From the NCBI GenBank assembly GCA_963978905.1, contig OZ022257.1, forward strand, positions 32,627,274-32,691,273: a DNA stretch of 64,000 nt, given 5' to 3'. Origin of the DNA: Trichostrongylus colubriformis (Eukaryota; Nematoda; Chromadorea; Rhabditida; Trichostrongylidae). The notes below the pieces were generated by a model. It did no database searches and was not told the DNA's origin. It saw nothing but the letters and a program-made list of their open reading frames with translations. A program made the translations under genes and the position numbers. Positions 13,209-26,400 of the stretch are shown here, piece after piece (within the stretch, counting starts at the first letter, position 1; the number at the start of each line of letters is the position of its first letter).

Positions 13209-13291
13209 ACAAAGATGCTGAGTTATGGGCAAAAGCTTCGGTGTCGGACAGGACTCGAACCCAACTTTTGCCCATAACTCAGCATCTTTGT
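13209..13291. repeat. Hairpin with perfect 27-bp stem and tRNA-like loop
   Basis: The stem 13209-13235 pairs perfectly with 13265-13291. The 29-base loop, read on the minus strand, is GGGTTCGAGTCCTGTCCGAC plus ACC, which looks like a tRNA T-arm and 3' acceptor strand. Confidence 0.75.
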
Positions 13292-15748
13292 AGTGCATTT
13301 CTTGAGTTCTTCTATTATGTGAAAATATTGTCATGGGCACGTGTAACGTAAAAACTACTTCTGCACCCTAGTTCGAAACATTCTGTGTGTGTCAAGAGAA
13401 TTGCTCAGTAGGCACGCTCGCCGCGTGCGATGTTAAGCGCGGAAACTTCCTCGTAAACAGTGTGCGTGTCCGAACTCGTTTCGAAAGATAGAATTTCGTT
13501 GGCCTCCGAAATCACATACATTTCGTTCCCTTTTGTTCCTTTACTGCCCAAATTCAGACGACATCAGTGGCAACACATAGTTACAAGCGCGAAATCGCGA
13601 CCACGCCCACTGGTGGGTAACCGAAGGCTTGTCTTGACCCCCATCCAGAATAACGCGACTGTGAGGGCATCTCGGGATTCTGGTCATTTCGCTCGTATTT
13701 TCCTTTATGCCACACTGCTTTCCATCTCTGTTTTCATCTGCAGTAGTCGATCAACTTACCCGCAATGTAGTTTCGCAGCCTCGACTCTTCATATTCATCA
13801 CCCATTTGGCTCTTGTTCCATTTGTAAGTAGGGGATTGTACTCGCCTAGTGATCAAACGGTAATCCGAACTGGTCTTAACATCGGCCTCATACGGGATGC
13901 GTTTCACTTCGAACAGGTTTCTCTATTGAAATGGCTTCATGAAATGGCTAGTGGACGGTGACGAAAATGTGAATGAGAGATACAGCAGTGGGAAGGTGCA
14001 ATCTACAGCTTCTCCGTCGACACGACAAGTTGTTCTCGAATGGGGCGGCCGTTGTTTCAACCTCGTTCTCTATTGCGTTTCCGATCGTACTCTAGCACAG
14101 CAGCTTCGCATCTTCCACAGTCTGAAAAGGAAGTCTTCCGTTGCAGCTCTTTCTGCTTTGAACCTAAATCACACTGACATTACCTAGCTGTTTTGGAATC
14201 TCCTCAAAAGTCCTTTCGAGTCTGCTATGCCGATATCGTCAGCGGTTTACTTCTCTGAATTGCTGAAATACATCTGACTTTTCCGATGTTCTTCGAAAAA
14301 CTGCCTCGCTATCTGGTCATTCACTCTGTCGAAGTTGAAGGCTTCTTCTCATACTGTGGCATTCACAAAATCCTGCTCACATACATCACAGCACAAAAAA
14401 ATCACCCATTCGAAAGCGTATTGAAGGCGCGTCGATGATATTTAGCTGAGACATGTTCACCATCAGCGGATGCCAAGGAATGGTGTATTGTGCAGTTTGC
14501 GTTCAGAGGTGTGCTTTAAATCCCCTAAAGTGTCTATATGGTGACGCGTTTGGTCACGCTCCGCCTTTGAACAGCGACCGTGGGAGCCGTGCCGAAAAAG
14601 GAGTGCTGCTATGATTGACCAAATACTTTTCAGGGTTCTTGTGACGGGGGCCTGTGGGAGGCAAAACTGAGGCATCGACTAAAATATAAGAGGCTCCCTT
14701 CCCGCGGAACATACAGAGTCCTCTGGGGATGCAAAAGCGTGGCACTCCTCACCTCCTAATGTAGCCTTATCCTTTGCCCTTGAGCTTTCGAATGACTGTC
14801 TGCGATGAGCTGATTGTTATGAATGGATAGTTCTTTTAAACAGCGTGCAGAGATTTATGTTTCTAATGGGTTGCTGCGCAGGCCTTTAAAAACCTGGTTC
14901 TAGGCAATTAAATGAGATCTCAGAAGGTTTTGTAGTGGTGTTGGAGTCAGCAAGAGATACCCATGACTGCAAGATTGCCGGCTGATCAAAAAGTGAAGGA
15001 GAATGAAGCTGCATGTAACGCATTGCGCCAAAAAATAACTTTCAAAGACAGTGGCTGTGAGAGGTAGAGCCAGCTGAATGGATATGGTCTCTTCGTCTGC
15101 CAGTGCTCCTGATGCTTATGGGAACGAGGCTGTTATGGAGTGCGAGTAATGTTGCTCATGAGGTGAACGTTGAGGAACGACCGCTTCCGCGTAACATTTT
15201 ATGTGAGCGGTTAGATTGCTTCGTCTTCCTCCTATTTATTCGTACCATTGCGCTGTGGAGTGCTGCAGTCGTTGACTATAGGCCACCAATGACCCTCCTC
15301 ACGTTTGAGGCACCTGTTTTTATTTGCGTCGATCATTTCTTTGACTAATCGAGTTTCGCCTACCATTCCATTCCTTGCGCTTAATTGCACGCAATTGACC
15401 TTTTTATCGATGGCAATAAATCCCCTCATTTTCAACCGTTTTCGACAAATTATTTCTTAATTGCAGTCATTTTTCAATATATTTTATGCGTGCATTTTCC
15501 TTGTTACCCATTGTCGCTTGATCACCTTGAAAGCGAATTTCCGCGAAGTAGATGCTCCAACGCCTATGCCATGCTGGAATTCGAGTGCATTTGCTACATA
15601 GCACTCCCTTAAATACCAGCACAACTTTTTGTCAGTAATGATGTGAAAGGGAGAGCAGTTGAATAATCGCCGTGTCGCTCCCGATCCTTTGCAAGCCGCG
15701 AGTGTGGCGCAAACCCTCCCTCGACGCTCCCCTACCAATGACCATACG
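13292..15748. other. Gene-poor sequence
   Basis: Overlapping open frames up to 123 codons exist between 13460 and 14190, but they compete in different frames and show no known motif or clear splice sites. Nothing else was recognised. Confidence 0.4.
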
Positions 15749-15983
15749 GTGCGTATCCTTATGTCAGGATTTCGCACCGCAGCATGTCGCAAGCGAAGGA
15801 TTGCGGACGAGGAAAGGTGCCATGTTGTTGGGTCTCAAAGCGATTACAAGTCAACTGCGTATCGCGCCCCTAGCATTACCGTGTAACCGTGTAAGACCAA
15901 ACTACAGCGACGCGCATAGCTTGCTCACACTGCGTCGCACGCCGCTCGTCGTCGTGCGAAATCGTGACGTAAGGGTACACACC
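15749..15983. mobile_element. Palindromic MITE, family E, copy 1
   Basis: The ends GCGTATCCTTATGTCAGGAT and GTGACGTAAGGGTACACACC are imperfect inverted repeats, with TTTCGCAC/GTGCGAAA just inside. The same sequence recurs at 37115-37358, including the GCATGTCGCAAGCGA segment. Confidence 0.7.
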
Positions 15984-17230
15984 CATGACTATCCAGCTAT
16001 CCCCTTCAGGAGAGGGTGAAGTATGCCCTCAAGGGTCTCACTCACTTGTTTCCATTTCATGCTTACTATGCAACTCCAAAGATTTCGGAAACTGAACCAC
16101 CGTAATGAACCTTTACTTTCGGGAGAGTTCATGGCAGTAATCAAGTTTTGAGACCATTCTGTCAGAAAAACGTTCGGCAAAGATTCGTCCATTGGAGTGA
16201 ACAGTTTTCAAGTGCCTGTGTTCTGTTCACGGGAGAGAAAAGAGCTTTTTAAAGTTGAAACTGGAATGTATCATGGCAGCTGCGTTCACATTAGCTTCTT
16301 AAATATATTCCTCTTTCGTGGCATTTCACTGTATTATACTAACAGTAACTTCATTTCGTTATATACATAGACGTCGACATACGACTATTATTTATTTACT
16401 TCTGGTAATCACATCATTACATATCGAGAGATTGGCGTGACTTTCAGTCTAAACAGTGACTCAGACATTTTTAGCTATTTATACTTTTGCTTTTTCAACC
16501 GTTGACATAGAAATTTTTTTTCAAAAATAAAAAAGCTTTGCCTCGTTCACATCGGGAAAGTTTTTCAACCGCTCAAAATGAGGCCGCTCGTCTCAAAGGG
16601 GACTTGTGCTTGTGCTAATACCACCGCATCAAACAGTTGAAAAAGTAGAAATGTAAATAATGGACGCGGGCGCACCAATTATAACCAAGTCCGTGTAGGG
16701 TTGCGCCTTTACAGCGGAAGGCGCTACTCGCGGTTCCTTTGAACCCGTAACGCTCTTTTGTGGCAATAGTTGAGTAGCTCGTTACTTTCTCAAATCCGCA
16801 CATAGGATTGCCGCAAAGCTATTCTGTGAAAAGTAGGTTTTGGCACAGACAGACGAGATCTTACACTTTTCCGGTACTGCGATAGCTGCGCAGTGTGCCA
16901 TGCACTGCAATCGTAAAAATAGCTCAGGAAGCCGCTCAATTTGTTGGAATTAGTTTTATTATAAAGCTGTTAGAAGTGGTCGTTTCTCTTACAGTAAGCT
17001 AGTTGTATCGAAAGAGAATGAAGCTCCAATATAGCAGAAGTACTATTTTGGACAACTATTGAATCTAAAAGTATTTAATAGAGCAACGCCTTGCGAGAGC
17101 CGACAAAAAAACAAACTGAAATGGCCACAAATCCGTGTAATGGGCTATTTGTCGTTGCATAGAAGCAATTCTTCTTTTTCTGAATACCCAATTGTCCACT
17201 TTGCTGTCTGTCGTACTTGATGTAATAGTA
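15984..17230. other. Gene-poor sequence
   Basis: AT-rich, with no exon or RNA gene recognised. The right edge abuts the TA target of the foldback element at 17231. Confidence 0.4.
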
Positions 17231-18561
17231 CAGTTAGTGCCGTGAGAGTGTTAAAAATCGCGCGAAAACGCGTCTTCGCGTTTTTTATCGTTTTTTCGCC
17301 ATAAATCGATTGATATTGATTATTTTTACTAAAATTATATATGATTTAGAATCAGCTCGTCGAGCTCTACAAGATGGTACCACAAGTTTTCGATTTTCTC
17401 AAACTCGGTACCAGGCCATTTTTTCACATTCTGAAAAGTTTGAGGGAAAATTTCTTCAAAATTTGATGAATTAGCAGCGAAGTATTCTCACATCCCTGAT
17501 CTAAGTTCACAGCTGTGTAGGAATTTCAGTGTTTCACTCATTTCAAACGAACCCTTGTTCCTTGGTGTGGCCCTAAACAGTACCTCCGTGTATATGCTGT
17601 TGAAAAAAACCATCTATTAACTCATTTTCAGCCGCAGATTCCCCATTGAAATGTATACCGTTCGATTCCCCAGGGAAAATGCTATCGAATGATATATAAA
17701 AACCTTGGTGTTCATAAAACCCCTATTTTCCTCATTTCCAGCCTTTTCCTATTGTCAATCGACTTCTCAAGCTCCAGTCCGCCGCATCGATCGACGTGTA
17801 TGGCCATGGGAAAGTTGTGGCGCCATCGTGACGGCCCCACGCTATCCACGTGCACGGCCGTGGGAAACTGCTCGGCGCTCCGACGGTATCATCGATCGTG
17901 ACCGCTCCCCCTCCCAGCCGAGCACTTTCCCACGGCCGTGCACGTGAATGGCGCGGGGTCGTCACGATGGCGCCACAGCTTTCCCATGACCATGCACGTC
18001 GATCAGTGCGGCGAACTAGAGCTTGCGAAGTCGATTTACAAAAGGAAAAGGCTGGAAATGAGGAAAATAAGAATTTTATGAACACCAAGGTTTTTATATA
18101 TCATTCGATAGCATTTTCCCTGTGGAATCGAACGGTATACATTTCAATGGGGAATCTGCGGCTGAAAATGAGTTCATAGATGGTTTTTTCAACAGCATAT
18201 ACACGGAGGCACAGTTTAGGGCCACACCAAGGAACAAGGATTCGTCTGAAATGAGTGAAACACTGAAATTCCTACACAGCTGTGAACTTAGATCAGGGAT
18301 ATGAAAAGACTTTGCTGCCAGTTTATCAAATTTCGAAGAAATTTCCTCTCAAACTTTTCAAAATGTAAAAAAATGTCCTAGTACCGACTTTGAGAAAATC
18401 GAAAACTTGTGGTACCATCTTGTAGAGCTCGACGAGCTGATTCTAAATCATATATAATTTTAGTAAAAATAATCAATATCAATCGATTTATGGCGAAAAA
18501 ACGATAAAAAACGCGAAAACGCGTTTTCGCGCGTTTTTTAACACTCTTACGGCACTAACTG
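17231..18561. mobile_element. 1.33-kb near-perfect foldback element with TA target
   Basis: It starts TA-CAGTTAGTGCCGT and ends ACGGCACTAACTG-TA. The two halves are inverted copies about 650 bp long meeting at about 17896, with only scattered differences. The CAGT terminus and TA duplication resemble Tc1-type transposons, and the whole-length palindrome resembles foldback elements such as C. elegans Tc4, though Tc4 has a different target site. Open frames on both strands are mirror images of each other and are unlikely to be genes. Confidence 0.85.
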
Positions 18562-18730
18562 TATATGCATATTCTATTTTCTACGCAGAGTTGTGCATTG
18601 AATGAAGAGAAATTAATGAAAATATGGTATGCGACCCAGCACTCCCCCTCCCATCCATCCCCAAACCGAGCTCGACGATACAAACTTTTCTCCCTGTTAA
18701 TCGCTGATATTGTTGCAGCACTACAAACTA

Positions 18731-19595
18731 TGAGGTTGTTCCAAAAGACTTGTAGTATTTTTTTTGATCATCACTTTTTATTTTTCTTTTCGTCCAACAA
18801 ATAACAATTAGGCAACAACGTATTGACCATTGTTATCGGCAACCCTCTGCCACTTTATAGGAAAGTCGTTGATTCCCTCCTCCCATCGATGAAGTCAGCG
18901 AGCCTTTACAAACATGTCATACTCAACGAATTTTCTCTTGGCCAGGAAGGATCTAAGAGGATGGCTAAGGTGTTAGCCAGAAGGGGCAATGTCTGGAGAG
19001 TATGGCGGGTGGGGCAGCACATCCGAGCCGAGCTCCTGTAACTTGGCCAGCGTACTTTTCGCGAAATGGGAGCGGGTGTCGTCATGAAGAAGGGTGACCG
19101 CGGACTTTTCCGGCACTTTTCTCGAACACCGACGGCGAGCTGCTGGAGCTGGTGGGTGCATACGGCAGCGGCGACTGTCTCGCCTTGTACCAGCACCTCG
19201 CGGAAAAGCATTCCTTCCGCGTCCCAGAACCAGCACAGTCCCAAGCGTGGTTTGTCCTTCATGTCAATCTCGCCGTTGCTGAAGCTGAAGAACCAGCGGC
19301 GTACGGTCACGTAGCTCACACATCCCTTGTCCAGTGCAGCGCTGATGGAGTGGCAAACTTCCGTCGTTTTGGTGCCGCAAGACCGCTCATTAGATGACAC
19401 CGCGAGTTGGATGGGTATCAACAACGGGCATTGTAGCTCTCTCCACGGGATCTGGTGGGACAATATATATTTCCTTAGAAAGCATAGAGAACCTTCTACC
19501 ATATTCCTGAACCACCTGGACCTGCCTCGAAGTGAACAAGAGCTGCTGGTTTTTTTTTTTTGGAAAAATACTACAAGACTTTTGGAACAACCTAA
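18731..19595 (-). mobile_element. Internally deleted mariner, copy 1 of family M1
   Basis: The terminal inverted repeats are TGAGGTTGTTCCAAAAG and CTTTTGGAACAACCTAA, flanked by TA. On the minus strand, in broken frames, it keeps a helix-turn-helix piece (ISAALDKGCVSYVTVRRWF), then KPRLGLCWFWDAEGM, TLLHDDTRSHFAK and VLPHPPYSPDIAPS. The third catalytic Asp (normally APSD) is Gly followed by a stop. At 865 bp it is well short of a usual 1.2-1.3 kb mariner; the segment holding the first catalytic Asp is missing. Confidence 0.88.
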
Positions 19596-21270
19596 TACAA
19601 TGTCGTTTTCCTGAAACCCTAAAAGTCAATCGATAACCATAGTACTACATCGCAAAAAGGGGTTATGATTGACAATAAGCTTCTTTGGGAACCATCTGAA
19701 GCTGCAGAAACTACCAGAAAATAGGTGGTCACTCAATGGATTTGTTCCCAATACGACAACCTTTCCCCAGCCCCACTAAGACCCCATCGAGAAACCCTGC
19801 CTGATCCGTCTATGTAACCTGTCAGCTCATGACTACTTACCAAAAAAGTGAACCATGTTGAATCATCCTTTTATTTACTGTGAATACATGTACTTATTTA
19901 CAATTTTATGCGGTGATGCACATAGTACACCAGTCGTGGCAGATGGATTAAAATAGATGCGTTCGTTCGATTCAGATAGAAGCAGCGTTAGCGGTAGACA
20001 TTTTATGTGACCGGTGGAATTTTTGAACTCACGTGACAACCTCAAAACGGCTGATCGCAGCCTTGTCAGGTCGTTGTGACATGAGACCTATTGAGGTCGC
20101 ACACGCCTCGTTTGCTCTTCCTTTCGACCAAAAGAACATCACGTTGTGAAAACACCGCGCAGTGACCTCTAGAACTGATTTCCATTTCATGGTTTTCATC
20201 GGTTCACTTCTTGGCACACATAGGAAGATTTCCTTGTCTCCTCCCCTATTTTCACCTCCATCTGTCTGGTTTGCACGCGATTTGTTCCGTATTCACGCTT
20301 TACTGAGTCCCAATTTGCGAATCGTTATTCACCCAAGCTGCCGAATCATAATCCTCGTTAACTGCGATTAAGTTTCGGTTGATTCGAGGAACAGTCATAG
20401 GGTGGTAAGCTCTCTCATCACCCACATTTCTCCTTTCACTTTCTTCCCAGCTATTCTCATACGTCATATTTTCTCTGATATATTCAGGCATTGAAAAGTT
20501 CTCACTTATGACGAGGGGTGTCTAAAAAACCTAGTGGACCCCTTTAAATTGAACTTGAGTAAGCAGCTGAAGCGTGAGTGGCATGCGCTACGAGAGGGTT
20601 AGAAGCATGAGCATGATGCAGTAAGCACCTGTAGATCATCAGAATACAACCGAACTGCATAACACCACGAGTTTCAGACACACAGATGCGACATTAAGGG
20701 GAAAACGGATTTCGATTGAGTTTACAACTGGTATCTAACTTAAGTATGGAACAAGAATAATTAACGTCCGGTTTCGCAAACCTCCCTGCTGTGAATGAGG
20801 TGAACCACCGCGTCAAGTCTAGCAAACAGCTTACCAGAAGAGACAGTGGGGGATCACGACCATATAGAGGTCGTGCGCCATACATGGTCCCGAATGATCG
20901 CATTCACGATCGAATAAGTAGCTATAGAGATACTTCGAATGGGCGTAAAACGGTCAACGCGTCTCTATAGTGCAGACGCGCCCTATGAACCATTTCCTAT
21001 TTTGCTATTGCTAAGGCTATACTATTTTTGCTATTGATGCGTTTTATGAAATTCAATCTTCAATCGAGACTTTCATCTTACATTGATCGAAAATTATACC
21101 TTTTGGGTTGTCATGATTTACCATTTCCGTAGAAGCGAAGCCACCGATTTTAGGAAATGCCACATAGCAGCACCTGCGTCCTACCCCGTCCCTGCTCTCA
21201 CATACTGCGTAGGGCGGTGTCAACATTGCATGAGAGGGCCATTATTTCCATGTGCTTTCCCGTAATCGTT
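19596..21270. other. Gene-poor sequence
   Basis: No exon, RNA gene or repeat end recognised. Confidence 0.4.
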
Positions 21271-21341
21271 GGCTGAGGTGGTGTAGTGGCAGGTGGCATG
21301 CACCCCACTCTCGTAGTGAGGGGATCAAATCCTGCATCGAC
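21271..21341 (+). repeat. tRNA-derived sequence (possible SINE head)
   Basis: A perfect A-box (TGGTGTAGTGG) is followed about 33 bases later by a near B-box (GGATCAAATCC). The intervening arm CACTCTCGTAGTG is tRNA-like. No complete cloverleaf or poly-A tail is evident. Confidence 0.45.
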
Positions 21342-22773
21342 GTCGGCCCAGGCAGACCGGGGTAGACACTTGCTCGGAGGCCCCACTCACCCGGCCAAGA
21401 CTTTGAGGTGCCATACCTCAGCCGGTATCACTTTTTTCGCGTGAAACTTGCATACGGTCCACATCAGGCAAATATGCACAACGTGATTATATGGGTAACT
21501 GAGAGGCTCATTTTCCCATGAACTATTTCTTCAAACCACTGTGCAACGCTTCGCGATTTCGCGACAGCGCGTATGACACGCGAAATCGGAGTATCGCAGA
21601 ATCTGATGGGTGCAGAGCCGCGCGTGGAATTGTGACATTAAAACCAGTGACACGACAAATCATATCCTATAACTTTATCGTTGGGCACACTTGTTATAAA
21701 TGTCCTGCGAGACGATCGGCCGAGCCATTTCTGCCTTTTTCATAGCCGATGTCAAAAGAAACGTGAATTTCCCGCCTTACTTGTTCTTGATAACTACAGA
21801 GTGTATAACATGGTTTTTCAAGGGATGTGAGATTGACTCCAATAACATCTTAACAGTTGCTGACTCAGAAACAAAGCATGGTAGATGGCTGTTCCGACTG
21901 TTCAAAGTTGGAGTCGTCCTCTAACCAAAGCGACGGCGTTCGCAAAACTGCCCACGAAAAAATCAAATTCGACTTTTGCAAGAGGCGGAACCCTCCTCGA
22001 ATTTTGAAGCCAATGGTGGCTTCGGTGAAGCTGGTGGTAGAGGCGGAAGGCTTTTTCTCACAAATGTTTTTCTTTTTCACATCTCATGTTTCTCGTGCTT
22101 TTTGCAGTGGTCTATAGGAAAGAAGTATATGGTAAGACATCAGGGTGTCGTTCGAAGGGTGCGAAGGGTGTCTGATAGTTAGCTAAGCTCAAAATAGAGG
22201 GTGTGAAACATTTGAAGCCGATGCGGAAACGCGCAGCACTTGATCATGAATCTGACGAGGAAGCTGAGTTGATAATGGGACCGTGCGATGCCTCGATGCG
22301 AATAATGACTCTTCCAGCACATTATTCAGCTGTTTAGGGCAGGTGAAACACCCATCACTACACAGAGCACTTAAAATATTTCTATTGTCGCGTGCAATTT
22401 TTAATTTTTTTTTCAATTCGATAGACTTACTGAACGCTATCTTTTTACTCACATATCTCATAGGTAACTCTTTTCAACAGCTAATGTTTCTTTTGGGTGT
22501 CACTGGAATTATAAGTGGAACTTGCCTGCCATTTATAATGAAGATATTCGGTAGCATTTTTCACAAGCGACCGATTCGTTTCTATTGCACTTTTTCCCAT
22601 ATTAAGGCACTATGGAAGTGCACATAAGGGGAACACGTTCCACTCTAATTCGATCGAAAAATTTTTGACTTTTGGTAAAGGAATGGCACTAATAATTGAA
22701 TCTATATGGTTATGGAAACTACTCAAGCAACAAAAAACGTAAGAGAAAACTCTCAGGATGCTGAAAAAACATA
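21342..22773. other. Sequence with possible splice-site pair, otherwise unrecognised
   Basis: A 24-base segment (22108-22131) is bounded by CTTTTTGCAG and GTAAGA, and a Gly-rich frame lies upstream (NFEANGGFGEAGGRGGR, about 22000-22050). No known gene could be assigned. Confidence 0.25.
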
Positions 22774-23446
22774 TTGGGTAGTCTAAAAAGTTTTTTCGTA
22801 TTTTCAAATATCGCTTTCTCCTTCCAAACTGCTTTCCAGCAATCTCTTCTGTGCATACACATGTAGTACAAGTCCACACGCATCTATAAGTATTATTGTC
22901 TTCCATCTCCCGGATAACCCTTTTCGGCAAAATAAACATAACAACGGTCAACCTCATTTTCAATACAAAAATTATGAAAAATTTCTTCTTTGAATGGCGT
23001 TAGACAGGGAAAGGAAAAGGTGATAATCCGATGGAGCAAGATGGGGGCTATAAGGTGGCTGGGGCAGCAATTTTTATCCAAGCTCGAGAATTTTTTGGCG
23101 AGTCATTTTTTCACTAGTGGTAAAAATTTTTTTGAATTTTTTCTTTAAAAAAATTTTCGAGCTTGGATAAAAAATGCTGCCTTATAGCCCTGATCTTGCT
23201 CCATCGGATTATCACCTTTTCCTGTCTAACGCCATTCAAAGAAAAAAAAAATTGGAATTGAAAATGAAGTGACTTTTGATATTTTTATTTTGCCGAAAAG
23301 GGTTATCCGGGAGATGGAAGACAACAATACCTATAGATGCGTGTGGACTTGTACTACAATATATGTACAGAAGAAATTTTCTGGAAAGCAGTTTTGAGGG
23401 GAAAAGCGGTATTTAAAAATACGAAAAGACTTTTTAGACTACCTAA
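22774..23446. mobile_element. Mariner converted to a palindrome (snap-back mariner)
   Basis: The ends are TA-TTGGGTAGTCTAAAAAG and CTTTTTAGACTACCTAA-TA. The right half, forward strand, encodes YSPDLAPSDYHLFLSNAIQR and further on VIREMEDNNTYRCVW, the C-terminal part of a mariner transposase including the catalytic APSD. The left half is an inverted copy of the same segment. The halves meet near 23110. Confidence 0.85.
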
Positions 23447-26400
23447 TATTAGCATATGCCATTTTTGCAAAAATTATACTTTTCTCAATAGAAGTACCTT
23501 ATGAGCGTCACGTAGCCACTTTCTCGTCGTTGGAATGGTCTCCAAATGGGGGAGATAACTGATTTTTGGAGCAAATATGAGTGTAGCATGGCTCTTCATT
23601 TGACTGACGTTTCTGACACTTTTACCTTACACACTGAGGGCGCACTAATGTGCTCCGACCACGGTCAGGCTTGGGCAGAGGAAACCTCGACGGGGCATTA
23701 TATTTTGAGTTCTTAAAAGGGGAAGGTATTTTGAAATTCTACTTGAGAAATACTCGACAAGTACTCAGAGTCGAGAAGATTTGATTTTTAAAAGGTTGTC
23801 AGTCGATATGATTTTTAGTACAAAGTAATAGTAACCATGAAATCCATTAATGACTTTTTTGGGGTCGGGGAGACGGCTCGAGTGTACGGGTCACAGGCAC
23901 CTCTGATGCTTGAACCGCGGGAGTCGTATTGTCCAAAAAAATCTTCACGGGCGCGAGGCTCGACGCTATGTCCAACATGTCACTCACATGTAACCTCGTT
24001 ACTATCACTGCTGCTCACCCGAAGGTACATCGTGCTCTCAGTAGGAGTCTTACCATGAAACTTTCTGGTTGTATCCTGTCTACCGATCGTTTTATGGCTG
24101 CATACTATTCAGGAGGTGACAAGAAAAGTAATTTTGCTCCTCCACTTTCATCTACATTGGTCGAACTTCGGCAAATTCTAACGAGCTACTTCCATGCTTG
24201 AATTCAAGAACACACCTCAGACTATCGTGTACATGATGTGTCATCTCATCACGGCCAATTCATACTGGGTGATGCCCTTGGGTACTCTGTTTTTTCTAGG
24301 CCCCCACCATCCTTCTTTTCTAAAAACCAGTATGTGCCATCACCATTGAAACATCTCCGAAGGCAAGTTTGAAGCATGGAAAATGATACTTCGGATCATA
24401 GCAGTGTTGTTCGAGCAGCAAAGGCTCTGGGACTTCCTTCATCCGGAGAGCCAATCCTTCGGAAGCATCCCACAAAGGACCTAGCATGTATATCAGGCTT
24501 TACCGTTTCGAGCGGACCTTTATACCGTAGGCTCTAGAGCCGGACTGTGCCGACCGAAGGCTTCGTATTTTGATGAAGGTAAAAGTAGTGAGTCTCAGCT
24601 TGCTTCTGTTTCTGAAGGATCATTTCGGGAATATTTTGCTCCTATACTTTTATCTCTCGTCTCCTCATGTTTTGGATGTGAGCCGTGAGCAAATTTTTTT
24701 GGCACTCCCTAACATGAACAATAAATATCAGACTCCGCTCTCGGTCTTGTTTAAAAGTGCACTTTATTTTAGACCCTCTTGATGTGTTATTGGAGAGGTA
24801 ACTCCAGAAGAAAATGCTGAAAAAAATAATCGCATTAGCTTTTACTGTCTATTGATTCCACGAAAGTATTGTTGCAGAATGAATAATATATGAAGCGCTG
24901 TAATATCCACTGGCTTTGAGCTTCAGAGTTATTTAATGACTTCCACATCGAAGGCGAAAAGAAAAACACCTATTGTGCCCATCTCTTGTGAAGAACGTGT
25001 CTTACAATGTACTCAGTCACCGGGATATCGATCGAAGTATGGTGGATCTGTGATCTGTGGCTGTCAAACACAATGTGAAATTTTCCCTGAAAGCGCTCTC
25101 ATGAGAGTCGGCTAGCAATGTGTAGGACCTGTTATAAGCCATATATCGCGAACGGCCCCATTATCCTGAAACTTCTTCGTCATGGGAGGAGCTCCTCTTC
25201 ATCCCACATGGCTCTGAGCTTCAGCTGGCGCAAAACCTTAGTTTTGCTTTTTCACATTTATCTATGCTTTCACAGAGAACAAGCACTTTACATACTTATG
25301 TAGCAGCCTTGACTGTAAGAAACAGGTAGTACCAAATGCTCATGTGACTTGTGCATTTCTCACGTATGTAATTCATACCACGAAAATTACGTGGGTGCAT
25401 CAATTCGATACCGGAACTTCCCTCAAAAACCGGTCATTCAAGGAAGGATTTCACTGGTCGAGTTCACGTATGCAATTGTTCCGCCTTAATTTTTCTCCTA
25501 ATTCCTTATTTCCATGATGAGCAGTTCGTTGCGTAGTGTAAAAGAGAATGAGAAATTTTCTGTTATTTGAGCGCCGTTGTGGACCTGACTGATTTGGCGG
25601 CACGCCGTTCTTACGTAAGCTTTTCAATCGCAGTTTTTCTCGACTTGCTTGTTTTCTGGATTTTGCTAGGGCGATTTGATCTTGACAAAACCTGCGCCGC
25701 CGGCAATTCACATGTCAGTGCCGAGATCGTCTCATCTGATAGATTCCTCTGATAACTCTATATAGCTCCACCGACTTATTTTCCGCTCAAAACAACAGTT
25801 TTGATCTCGTCATTACGATCCTTTGACGACATTCTCTTTTATGGTCATTAAGACGAACGGCTACAGAGCTGACCACGACCCCGTTTATGCGCTGATCGCC
25901 ACCCTAATTCCATTTTGATGGCTGCTCAGTCATCCACATTTTCACGTGATTTACAATGATCAACCAGCTTTTACACTCAAGATTTTCCCGGCTCTACTCT
26001 GTGGTCACACTTAAATAGTGTGCTGACTCAGTCACGGTTGGTTTTCGCTGAAGCACCATATTTGGCCCAAATTCAGTTATGAGTTACTACCCCGGGAAGG
26101 GGCACACTAAATTTTCTTTCGCTCAGCGGTGAGGTGCGGGCTCTGCGGTGCGATATAAATAGACATGACATCACTCAATTTGCGCCCATGAGATGATAAA
26201 GCCTTTGAATTTCCCTGTTTATGAAGTCATGGATGAGGATTAGATAAAAACGCAGAAGACAAAAGTGAGAGCCCCTCTCATTGTGCGGCTCCCTTTGTTT
26301 TGTCGAGCCTCAACCTCTCTCAATCCGTCTACTCAATACAGCTTTGCCATACCTAAGGTGCTCTCAGGCATCCATAATATCACGGAAAGTCGTTGTCAGA

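Noticed and set aside
17689..18179. Overlapping frames of 80-118 codons on both strands
   Set aside because: They are mirror images produced by the foldback element.
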